DNA of 64,000 bases from Patella vulgata (taxonomy: Eukaryota; Mollusca; Gastropoda; Patellidae): contig NC_065883.2 of assembly GCF_932274485.2 (NCBI RefSeq), positions 63,779,210-63,843,209 of the forward strand. Reading direction: 5' to 3'. The notes beneath the pieces were generated by a model. That model had not been told where the DNA came from and ran no database searches. It worked only from the letters and a program-made list of their open reading frames with translations. The position numbers and the translations under genes were made by a program. Below, one piece after another: positions 10,402 to 20,500 of this stretch (positions are counted from its first letter, which is position 1; every line of letters starts with the position of its first letter).

Positions 10402-11805
10402 CTATAACTGTCTACTTTTTGCATGAATAAGAAATGGAGGCGGCGACAAGAAGATGGCATAATTACCATCTGTACTCAACTCTCCACTACCAGTCAGAGA
10501 GAACTTCTGTAAAATATTAGTAAAAAATACAAATAACTCCAATACGGCAAGAGTTTGACCTGGACAACTTCTTGGGCCCACAGAGAACGGCATGAAAGCA
10601 GGAGGTTTTGTCGGGTTTCCATCATCATTAAGAAACCTTTCGGGCTTAAAAACTAAGGGTTCGTCCCATGTTTGTTCATCAAAGTGACAACTATACAAAT
10701 TACCAATAACTATACAGTCCTTTGGAATCAAGAAACCTGATAGAACGACATCTTTGGTTGGTGTATATGGAATAGATGTTGCGGTAACACTTGCAACACG
10801 TTGAATTTCCAGAAGAGTTGCCTGTGTGTAAGGCAGCTTTGATCTGTCTGACCAATGTACCATCCGATCGGTACCAACAACGCTTTCAATTTCATCTTGG
10901 CATTTCTTTTGTATCTCTGGGTGTAGAATCATATAAAGTAACGCCCAGTTCAAAGAAAACGTTGTTGTAACCGAAGCTGCTGGGAATACCTCCAAGATAA
11001 GTCTTACAAGATCACCTTCGCTAACTAATTTCATTCCGTCATCTTGATCTTTTTTGGACAGGTAAACGTCAATTAAATCGTTTGGTTTATCTTTTGTGTG
11101 TTGCTTTTCGTGTTCACTAATTTGTCCAGACAGATAATTTCGTACTGTGCCAACTTTGTCAAAAAGTACTCTTAATTTGGATGCTATACACGGTAAAAAG
11201 CGTAGTTTTGGGAACACGTTGAGCATTGAAAACGTTCCCTCGTTTGTAAAAGCTGTTGAAACTACATCGATAATGCGGAGGAAGTCAGGATCATTGTCGT
11301 CAAATCTGGAACCCAAAAGTATACGACTAATGATGTTTACCGTTGCATTTAAGAACAGTTTTTGACTGGCCAATGGCTTTCCATCTGACTGAGATAAAAC
11401 ATCTAACACAACTTTTGTTTCCGCTCTCACCATATCTTCAAGATTTGATTCTCCGAGAATCTGGTGTGCTAACCCCGTCTTTACCTTCCATGCGTCATCA
11501 TTTGACCAGACGATGCCTGTTCCATATTTGTTGATTTCCCTCACTATCCAGAATGCATCTGCTGGTCTGTTACTGAACTCACTCTTATGCTTCACAAATG
11601 CTTCTTCAATGGATTCTGCATCATTCAATACTACGTGCAGCTGATTGGCAAAATAGAAACTATAGATACTTCCATACCTTTTTCGCATGTCGTCAAAGTA
11701 CTTGTGCCGCTTTCCTTTGTATTTACCACCCATAGAAAAGGCATTACCAACAATCGGCCAAGCAAATGGTCCAGGAGGAATACTATATTGTTCTTTCTGG
11801 GACAT
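10402..11805 (-). CDS. Cytochrome P450, CYP2-clan (copy P450-3, start codon lost)
   Basis: Nearly identical to P450-2, with all downstream motifs intact: I-helix PAASVTTT, EIQR, PERF and heme loop FSVGPRSCPG. One extra leucine codon precedes the stop. Coding homology reaches 11,868 (Ser8 of P450-2), but a 37-bp deletion, junction 11869/11870, removed the ATG, residues 1-7 and leader sequence. I saw no ATG in frame in the stretch just upstream. The first ATG left in frame is at 11805, giving a 467-residue protein without the membrane anchor. Either this is a soluble or mislocalised form, translation starts in an unseen upstream exon, or the gene is a young pseudogene. It shares Thr138 in place of the C-helix arginine with P450-2 and has private changes including Phe311 and Tyr375, which flank the substrate pocket. 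Confidence 0.6.
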   Translation of the reverse strand: MSQKEQYSIPPGPFAWPIVGNAFSMGGKYKGKRHKYFDDMRKRYGSIYSFYFANQLHVVLNDAESIEEAFVKHKSEFSNRPADAFWIVREINKYGTGIVWSNDDAWKVKTGLAHQILGESNLEDMVRAETKVVLDVLSQSDGKPLASQKLFLNATVNIISRILLGSRFDDNDPDFLRIIDVVSTAFTNEGTFSMLNVFPKLRFLPCIASKLRVLFDKVGTVRNYLSGQISEHEKQHTKDKPNDLIDVYLSKKDQDDGMKLVSEGDLVRLILEVFPAASVTTTFSLNWALLYMILHPEIQKKCQDEIESVVGTDRMVHWSDRSKLPYTQATLLEIQRVASVTATSIPYTPTKDVVLSGFLIPKDCIVIGNLYSCHFDEQTWDEPLVFKPERFLNDDGNPTKPPAFMPFSVGPRSCPGQTLAVLELFVFFTNILQKFSLTGSGELSTDGNYAIFLSPPPFLIHAKSRQL

Positions 11806-12310
11806 GATGACAGCAATTAGAAGAACTATAACCAATCCAACTAGTAAAGTACATGTAGTTAAATCACTGTTATTTACTTCATAAATAGCCCCACTGTTTG
11901 TAAATGATATAGTATATATATATAACTTTTAATGACAAACAGGATATAGTGTTCGAGTTGACTCATTGTCTATACCCTGGATGGATATGATTACGAGTAC
12001 CTGATTTAGCCCAATGCTGATATAAGCACTATTATTTCATTAGGTGGTGTAGTAAAAAAATACTAAATTATTTATAGCCTACACAATTCATCGCTATTCC
12101 CAGCTGCTTGATATAGGAAGCGTTTCATTCAATCCCGACAACAACTGCATGCATAATTGTGCTTTTGTATTATTTATTTAAATTGAAAGATTTATTGGGA
12201 AGTACTGAATAAATTGATTTCTCCAGCATATATGGAATATCATTTCCTATTGCTAATATATTATTCACCTATACATTTATTATGGGCAAGGCAGAGTGTA
12301 AGTCAGTGAT

Positions 12311-13424
12311 ATTTCGAAAAGGGCTTTCCTCAAAGTAATTCAAAGATTACAAGCTATTTGTCCAATTGATCGGGCTAAGTCATTGATAATTTTCTAAGAT
12401 ATTTGTTTGTGTAATCATATTTTGTGTAGTAAACCCTTTGTTAAAAAGTATACATGTATATGTTTGTGGAATGAAATGGGGTTAAGCTCCCTACTGCTCT
12501 GCATCGATTGGGAAATATGTTTCTAAACTTTGTCTTATATTCTAGTTTGGTATAATAAATTGAATTTCGTTTGCTCACTTAAAGCCTCAACATGCCAGAA
12601 GACTTTGGATGATATTGAGTTAGAGACTTAAGTTATATTCGTTTAAATTTTATATTAATTTCTACTGATTCCACACCATCATCCCTATATGTGTCTTGGA
12701 AAATAAAGTAATAATAATGTTGGTAACATAATATTATAATATACACCTATGTATTTTTGTTATACATGACATTATAATATCTAGTTATATAGACACCTGT
12801 ATAACAAAACTCCTATTAGCAAGACTATAAAACAAAAAAATGTCGTTAAGGGACAGAATATTCCAAATCGCTGATTAAGGTTAAATAATTTGAAAAGTTT
12901 TTTCTTCGCTCCTTCAACGTTAGACATTGTTTAGTCCTAATCAGCTTTCTAGAATATGAACCAAACTATAAATTGATATCAAATGAAATGACAAAATAGT
13001 TATGCCAAATGTGTGAAGAAATGCATTCAATTTTATTTGCACATCGACATACCGATGCCATAGTTCTGAAATAGCTTTTTTCTGCATAGGATCACTAATC
13101 ATATTGAGGTTGATTCTCTATGCAAAATTTCACAAAGGTCGTAACTTTCACAAAAATTGCTTTTAAAAATGTTGATATCGTAATTGCGTTATTAAGATTG
13201 GAATAGGTTTTTCTCTCATATCTCAAAATCTAAATCAGATATTTTTGGAGACTGAACACCTTTCAGTACTATGACATCCATACACAAACATCCCGTTGAA
13301 GAGTCATAGGAAATCAATATTATTATATATAGACATTAATGTCGCTCTACTTGACTTAATTATACATATAACACAAATAATCTAACCGTGTGACTTTAAT
13401 ATATGACTAATTAACTGTATGAGC
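12311..13424. other. Non-coding upstream flank of P450-3
   Basis: About 1.1 kb homologous to 2640-3780 upstream of P450-1, with indels. No gene, RNA or clear mobile element seen. It includes 13,040-13,270, which is absent from the P450-1 flank and is unassigned. Confidence 0.6.
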
Positions 13425-13875
13425 TGTACACAGAATGACATGGCTTGTATGAAAATGATTCTAAATTGTAATTATGTTCATGATCTCTAACAAATAAATA
13501 TTGAAACGAATGCCAACTTTAAATGACCATAATTAAATAAGCTAGTGTGGGCTATATAAGAATAAAAAGATACTAAAATATGGGCTATATAAGAATAAAA
13601 AGATACTAAAATATGTATTTAAAGAGAAAACATCAATTTGGAAGCCAACTAACGAGATTATTCTATAGTGGACCCAATCCTTATAAACAATGTAGCCCAA
13701 TTACTCAAAAGAAAACCCAACAATAAAGAAAATATAACAAACTATGATAACAAAATTTAACATGCTGATGAGATAAATACATAATTGTTATAGGTAGGTG
13801 TTCTTGAAGGGTAAGAATGTGATAGAGTGGAATTTTGGTGTTATAATTATATAATAGGTTTTAGTCTACACTGCA

Positions 13876-14082
13876 CTAAACTGACAGAAGGTTAATAAAC
13901 AATAACAAACTTTCACTTTCATCTGATCTTTGTACCCTTATTTTCATAGTCACTAGATGTTCAGCTTCTGGACAGGTTTTTGTAACAACATCAGTGACTA
14001 TCATCTCATCGTCTCCTTGGATACTTTTCTTAACAAACCCAACTTCCTGGGTTACAGGGTCCGTATTCAAAGGTTTTCTCAA
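13876..14082 (-). other. Exon-like open frame in the 2.6-kb insertion, unrecognised
   Basis: The minus-strand frame reads EVGFVKKSIQGDDEMIV onward to a stop at 13876. It has protein-like composition and a possible splice acceptor (ACCCAG) just before EVG. That would make it a terminal coding exon of about 53 codons. I do not recognise the product, and no upstream exon is visible. Confidence 0.25.
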
Positions 14083-15723
14083 AGTTAAGTAAAAATACTT
14101 AATTTTTCCACTTAACCCTGTGACTTACCATAAATCGGTATTTAAAGGCTCTATTTTATATATACTTGGCTATGTGAAAACTTAACTGCAGACTTAAAAT
14201 ATATAATACCAACACTAGCTAAAAAGCGTGAATTTTTAACTAAGGGAATAAAGTCCACTGCCAAAAATCACGAATTACGTCGCACGCAAGTTATGCCACG
14301 TTAAGAGTACCACTATATTCTATCAAAATCTTATGAAGTTATCATTACTAGGAACATATTTGTCGAGATATTATATTGTAACGCACGAAAATAGTATGAC
14401 TATAATTTATGATAAATTATGATAGTACGCATCCGTTGCCGGAACAGCTGTTTTCGTAGATGTTTTTCAAAAACAATAGATTTCAATAGCAGTTATCGAA
14501 TAGTGGTAGTATGATGGATATTGTAAACTTTATTATTTTACAATATATAACGAATATAAAACAACATATTAGTAATACACAGAGCTGTTGGCTTTAAAGT
14601 TAAACTGAACAAACCATTCGGTGTTGTTTATCAATCTATCATTTGAAAAATTCATAGAAATTGTGTCAGTTGCTACACTTTAGAATCCCAAATTCCTGGC
14701 CATGACGGCAAAGAAAAAAGTTTGATGCCAGCTATGCTCCGCGACATTGTCTTGGTTTAAATCGCAATTCCCTAACTGTCAAAATCGCCATTACGGGCCT
14801 GCTACTACATTGTGTACTCCGGTTAAAAGAAGCCATTATAATCTCAGAGATACGAGTGGCTATGAAGACCTAGTAATCCCCAGTGTCAGTGATAACTTAA
14901 CTTTAAGGTACCTCCCATAAGTCACTTAAAGTTTAATGGATTTTTCTCACTTAAGCCGGGTCCTGTTTCACGAAATCTTAACTAAAGATAAAATCCAAAT
15001 TTTAGTAGATACTTCAATTTTGATTGGCTAAGCACTAAAATCAATCTAATATTATCAAATCAAATTACTAAAATTTTAGTAGATACTTCAATTTTGATTG
15101 GCTAAGCACTAAAATCAATCTAATATTATCCAATCAAAGTACTAAAATTTGGATTTTATCTTAGTTAAAATTTCGTGAAACAGGCCCCTGGCCTTTGAAT
15201 ACCACTAAAAGACCAAACACTAAGAAGTTAAGGCAGCTTGACTTTAAAGTTACAATTTCATATTTTCTAAAAAAGTCAAAACATAATTATTTCTATGTCT
15301 TTTGCCCAATAGGTTGTCAACTCACTATTTTCGATCATAGGTTATCTTTCTCACACATAAAAATCTTCACACCGGAAATAATAACACAATTACCTCCCAA
15401 TTACCTCCCTTGTTTTCCTATTCCCCACCATGGAATAGCTATCTTCAAACGTTTGAATTTGAAGTTGAAAATGATATTTTTGCCAAGGATTACTAGGATT
15501 ATTCTTTAACACGGTAGGACTGTTTATAGATACCATCTATTTTAGGGCTTTATTTTAATACATTTTTAAAATATAACTTAAAAATATGAAATTGTAACTT
15601 TAAGAGAAAATTCGATACTTAACACTGCCTTTGAATACCACTTACCCTTAACTTACATTAAGTTGCGTATATTTGAGTGAAATCTTAGACTTAAGATATC
15701 CTTTGAATAGCGACTCTTGTGTA
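14053..15723. mobile_element. MITE-like element with CCTTTGAATA inverted ends
   Basis: The left end ACAGGGTCCGTATTCAAAGG and the right end CCTTTGAATAGCGACTCTTGT are imperfect inverted repeats. Further internal copies of CCTTTGAATACCACTTA occur at about 15,192 and 15,627. It is non-coding and interrupted by another MITE at 14,967-15,185. Boundaries are approximate. Confidence 0.45.
14967..15185. mobile_element. Palindromic MITE with TIR CCTGTTTCACGAAAT
   Basis: The ends CCTGTTTCACGAAATCTTAA and the complement of TTAAAATTTCGTGAAACAGG form inverted repeats of about 45 bp. Between them a ~68-bp unit (ATTTTAGTAGATACTTCAAT and following) is present twice in tandem. No coding sequence. It sits inside the element at 14,053-15,723. 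Confidence 0.75.
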
Positions 15724-16057
15724 ACAATCTAAATCAGTGTAACTTAGGATTTTGAATGCATAAGATTATCTTTTAAACCTTAAACTTGTATTTCGCGCCG
15801 AAGTTTATAAGTTATTGCAGTTACTGTTAATACTTTTGGTCAAGTCTTCATTGGTCAAATTAAGGTACATGTATGTGGATTTGAATATCATTGGTATTGT
15901 CTGGGATGGGGTGAATGTAAGATGTTTTAATTAGTGATTTCATATATTATTCTTTACATACGCAGTAAAATACATTTATACATATTCTACAGCTCTTAAG
16001 CAATAAGTATTATCATTTAGTAATTTAAGTTTAGGTTAGTTTTAGCATTAAATAATT

Positions 16058-16146
16058 ATGGAATCATTTGTTTATACAGGATACCTTCTAGCTGTTAGTG
16101 ACAAGTTAGTGTTGTTTCAGCACAGATCTTTAAAACCACTTTCAGG
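16058..16146 (+). other. Possible first coding exon, unrecognised
   Basis: ATG-started frame MESFVYTGYLLAVSDKLVLF and ten further residues, then a donor-like GTATGT. The frame then runs on without similarity that I recognise. A poly-A-signal-like AATAAAG occurs at 16,426. It may be part of a gene fragment carried by the 2.6-kb insertion. Confidence 0.2.
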
Positions 16147-17097
16147 GTATGTTATTTTATATAGGTGTTATCTAATAATTAGAGATATTATAGAAATTAT
16201 TACTCTAACGTCGACCAAAATTTTTCCCCTAAAACTCGGTGAGTCGGCGATATGGGAATGAACCAAAGATATGAGTACCGGTATAGAATTAAATATATAG
16301 TATAATAATATAATACGGTGTAATGTTTGATGTATTTTAAAGTGTATTATATGTATTATAAATTAAGTGTCATTGATATTAATTCTATGTATGTATATTT
16401 TTACAGGTTTTTTTAAATAAAGATTTAAACAGCCTCGTCTTTTGATTGAATTAGACCCGGTTACAAGAATACCCAGCTAAGATATTAGTGTAGCATAAAA
16501 TATCTGTGGTCTGTATCCACCAAGGTGTTAACTCCCTATAATGTCGTGACATTCTAAAAATATATTGTTTACATCAGTATTTGAACAACTGAGACATCAC
16601 AACAGACGTATTCCGGTGTTATGACATTTGTAGAACATAAAATACAGAGGTAGATAGGTTAGTTGTGATATATTAATAACATTTTTCATTTTGTCTGTTG
16701 TGGAAACTATCCATAGAAAGGTTGAACAAAAATATAATCTGTCTTTCTAGCCCTAGGCTAGCAGATAAACTAAAGGTTTAATAAAGTGGACTCCCATTAG
16801 GCCCTACTCCCAATTATTTTGGGTATAAGGGATAGGATTTTGAATGGGTTTCACATCAACTATGAATGCAGCTCAGCACAGGAGGTCCCAGGTTCTATCC
16901 CAGTTATAAAGTTCCTTGGGATGGAGAATCTGCGAAGGAGCTGTGTTTAGTCTTTCGGATGGGACAACAAGTTCTGGTGTGACGTACACCATAGCCTAAA
17001 TAGTAGTTTAAATTGCACAGTAGACGGACACTTACTGTTTCCAGTGCCCCTCCCAACTTTCGGAGTCCTTAAAAACTGTTATGCATTATCCTCTGCC

Positions 17098-17446
17098 CGG
17101 GAGCCACGGAGACTCAGTAAGTAAGACGTGTTCGATCCCTGTGTTGGCAGAGAAAGTTCATCAGGATTTTTCGGCATGGTTCCTCCTTGTCCGTGGTGCT
17201 GGACTGGGCGCCTTACAATTAAGGGACAAAATTAATATAGTCGTTCTGATTGAACGAAAAACCAAGATCGCATGTACACATTGCAGCATGCATGTATAAG
17301 ATCCCTTGGCAGTTGGAATAGGCTATTAATTGTGAATAGGCCAAACCGTCGCTCTCCGGTCAAAATTTCTCTCAATGCATTTTGTATGGCGTTTTCATTA
17401 GCCCAATTAGCCCAGTAGGACGTTAAACCCCATTTCATTTCATTTA
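17098..17446 (+). mobile_element. SINE-B copy upstream of MPPED-1
   Basis: Head GGGAGCCACGGAGACTCAG, degenerate B box TGTTCGATCCC, body with CTTCCTT-like segments, and tail GGACGTTAAACCCCATTTC followed by ATTTC repeats. The head is shortened relative to the full copy at 23,342. An equivalent copy lies at 27,126 in unit 2, so the insertion predates the segmental duplication. Confidence 0.8.
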
Positions 17447-17563
17447 CCATCTGCTCAACTTTCGGAAATGCTTCAATTTCTGTTGATTCGAAACGTTAAA
17501 TAAAACTCTTAAATCTTCTCTTATTTCAGGAACAAATGAAACAGCTATATTTTTATATGTAAA

Positions 17564-20500
17564 ATGTTTTTTCAAAAGAAAAACAGAGATGATGATAAAA
17601 TAGAAGAGATAACAGTTCATCCCAACACACATGAACCAACTAAAGCGTGGCAAAAACTGCAAATTCATCAGAAGAAGGAAAGAGTTCAGCCATTAGACTT
17701 AAGTACACAAATTACAGAGGATAAAATACGATTTGTGTGTTTATCAGATACCCATAGTGTGTTAGAAAAAACAGAAGGATACCAACTCCCAGCAGGTGAT
17801 GTTTTATTGCACGCTGGCGATTTCTCCAATATAGGATTACCAACTGATATAGAGAATTTTAATAATTATTTAGGTATGTAGGTCATTTCTGGTCTAAATA
17901 TGGATAGTTTCAGATGTTTTATTATATATGCAGATTTGTTGCCAAACAGATTCAGAGGTTAGATTGTTGTCTCAATATGACTTTTCAAAAAGCCGACAAG
18001 TTAGGATATTGAATTTTAACAGTGTCTTGTCCAGGCCCGTAGCTATCCTGAACTTTTTAGGGCGTCAGGGGGTTCTCTCCCCCCAAGACGAAGGGGAGTA
18101 CCCGGGGTTCTCCCCCCAGAAAATTTTGAAAATTGGACGACCTGAAACACGTTTTCCAGCCCAGAAAATCGTTCTATACCGAACTCTGAACAATGAACAT
18201 AGTGACAAGACAGGTGCCCACACGACAGTGGGCCATTGGGCAAGCCAGTACTAAATATATGGCAGATAAATATCAGAGCATAACCAATAATATGTAATGT
18301 ATAATAACTCCCAAAATCAATATTCCACATGGTGACTGATCCCTGACTTCTGTCTATTACAAACCGTAGGTATTTTAGAACTATGGTCGGCATCTTTGGG
18401 GGGAGGGGGGGGGCAAATCATTTTTTCTGGGGGGATTGCCCCCGGCTGGCTAGTCGTTGGATGGTACGGAAAACTGAGGTCCTGTGTACACATTGATGTG
18501 CAGTTGAAATTTGAATAGCACATTGTATGGCGTATGTCCTTCTTCATTAGCCCAGTCAGTGCAGATATGTAGGATGTTACACCCTGTTTCATTTCATTTC
18601 TGTTATTTTTAGAAACAGTACCCTATAAAGTGAAAGTAGCAATAGCTGGTAATCATGATCTGACATTTGATGATCAGTTTGTTAAAGAAGATAGAGAAAG
18701 ATTAAAACATTGTTTCCGTATAACTGAGAAAAATTTTGAAGATAGATTAAAACAACTGAATATCACCAATATAAAGGAAATGTTGACGAATTGTATTTAT
18801 TTAGAAGATCAGTCGTTAAATCTGTGTGGTATTAAAATATATGGAACACCATGGTAGGTACATATATGTACCATTAAAGATACATTATCGAAGATTAGAT
18901 TACGAGCTGGCATTTCTCACTATAATAGTTAAAACCTCGATGATGTAAATGGATTATGCTGAAAAAATTTCAGTCAAATTGCTTCACTCTAAGGCGAGAA
19001 AACCTTATTTTAAAATCTCTGTAGCTCCTGTTATCATTTTTACCGCTGTCACTATAATTAACAAAGTCTCGATTATCCTGGTCTGTGGTTCGAAATTTCG
19101 TTTTACTTGTCTATGCTACACTAGGATCTGGAAGACTTGTTATATAACCCACGTTCTAGTTGATGTGCGAGATTACCCAATGAAACGGTCTGTTGTAGCC
19201 AGTTTGTGGCGTGCGATGCACGGAAATGTGGATATCCTACGAGAAACATCAATGCTGATTGGTTACTTCAATGTCTGTCGTCATAGGGTCAAAAGTCACT
19301 CATATGACCCCCGACACGACCTCCTGCTACAACTGGTCAGATCTTCATGTAGTAGAGGCCATCCAAAGTATAAAAAATGAAACAAAATATAGATCTGTAT
19401 TTAAATCAGATTGGAGCTATAATTGTCATATAAAAACTCACTGGATGATTTAGATAAACAACATGTTTTCAATTGATAATCTCTGGTACGTACGGAGCCA
19501 ATCAAATATCAAGTATAGTTAAAGGACAATATTGGTGCCAGTCATTATATAGTGGCAGTCAATTCTTTTTATGAATTGTCAGATATCCACTCACAGTCTC
19601 ACACAACAACTTTTGGTCTTGGAAGGAATTATTAGTGAGCAGAAATTCGGCCGTGTATCTGTTATCACTCGTCACATCAGTCAGTTATATAGAAGTATGA
19701 CTCGTGTTTTCCTTTGGCGTTTGTCACTTCTGATTCAGGAAACCTGTATTACTCAGCTATCGTAGCAATGATCTCTGTGTTAAAATTATATTTGGAATGT
19801 GTTTAATTAGTTCTATCACATATGTGATAATGACTGACACCAAAATATTGTCCTTTAATATACTGAGAAGCAGTGAAAATGCACCACTGATTTGGCTAGA
19901 GATGCTAGCAAAACTTAATACAGCAGAAATGTAAATTGGGGCATGATTTTGAAAAAAATAGCATTTAAAGACTGATTTTTGAACTTACCAAAACATGTTC
20001 TAACTGGCCTTACATATTAGTTTATTTTTCTTGTTAACAGGCAGCCAGAATTCTGCGGTTGGGGATTTAATTTAAAACGTGGTCAGCCATGTTTAGATAA
20101 ATGGAATCTTATACCAGAAGATACAGATATTTTAATGAGTCATGGTCCACCATTAGGTAAAAGACAAGAATTTTAAGATACATTAGTATTTATCCGTTAA
20201 ATTATACTTTCCATGTAACTTACTAGGTACAGTATAGGCCTAGGATAACATTTGAATATGACTGAGCTAGTTCTTTTTTTTTGGGGGGGGGGGGTATTTA
20301 CAATGAAATAATTCACTGGGGCGTAAGGATCTTGATATTCCTGAAGCACTGACCCAAGAAAGCCCTCTCTGGCCATTGCTGGATTGACTTCTGATACTTG
20401 AGCTTTTGAGGGAGTGTGTCTATTCTTCCGGTTCAATCAAATCTATCCCAATTACAGCAACATGACAGCCCTTCGTTTAATCTGGGTATTAAAACAGTAA

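Larger units (their letters stand above)
8617..12310. repeat. Tandem duplication unit B (contains P450-3)
   Basis: Second copy of the ~3.8-kb block that starts at 4855. Its right part continues into sequence (12,320-13,410) homologous to the upstream flank of P450-1, as expected if the array grew by unequal exchange within an older P450 repeat. Confidence 0.8.
13823..16465. mobile_element. 2.6-kb segment absent from unit 2 (composite insertion)
   Basis: Unit 2 reads GGTAAGAATACCCAGC without interruption at 26,476. Unit 1 has GGTAAGAAT, then 2.6 kb, then AAGAATACCCAGC. This fits an insertion with a 6-bp target duplication AAGAAT, or a deletion from unit 2 across the same microhomology. It contains nested MITE-like structures and two exon-like open frames, one on each strand and pointing outward (13,876-14,082 minus and 16,058-16,146 plus). 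The family is not recognised. Confidence 0.55.

Noticed and set aside
11806-11835. Translation start of P450-3 at the TTG codon at 11835
   Set aside because: Non-ATG initiation at TTG is very unlikely in an animal nuclear gene. The nearest in-frame ATG is at 11805.
18949-19453. Open frames in MPPED-1 intron 2 (143 and 64 codons)
   Set aside because: They overlap repeat D and unassigned intron sequence, have no homologous frame in MPPED-2, and show no domain.
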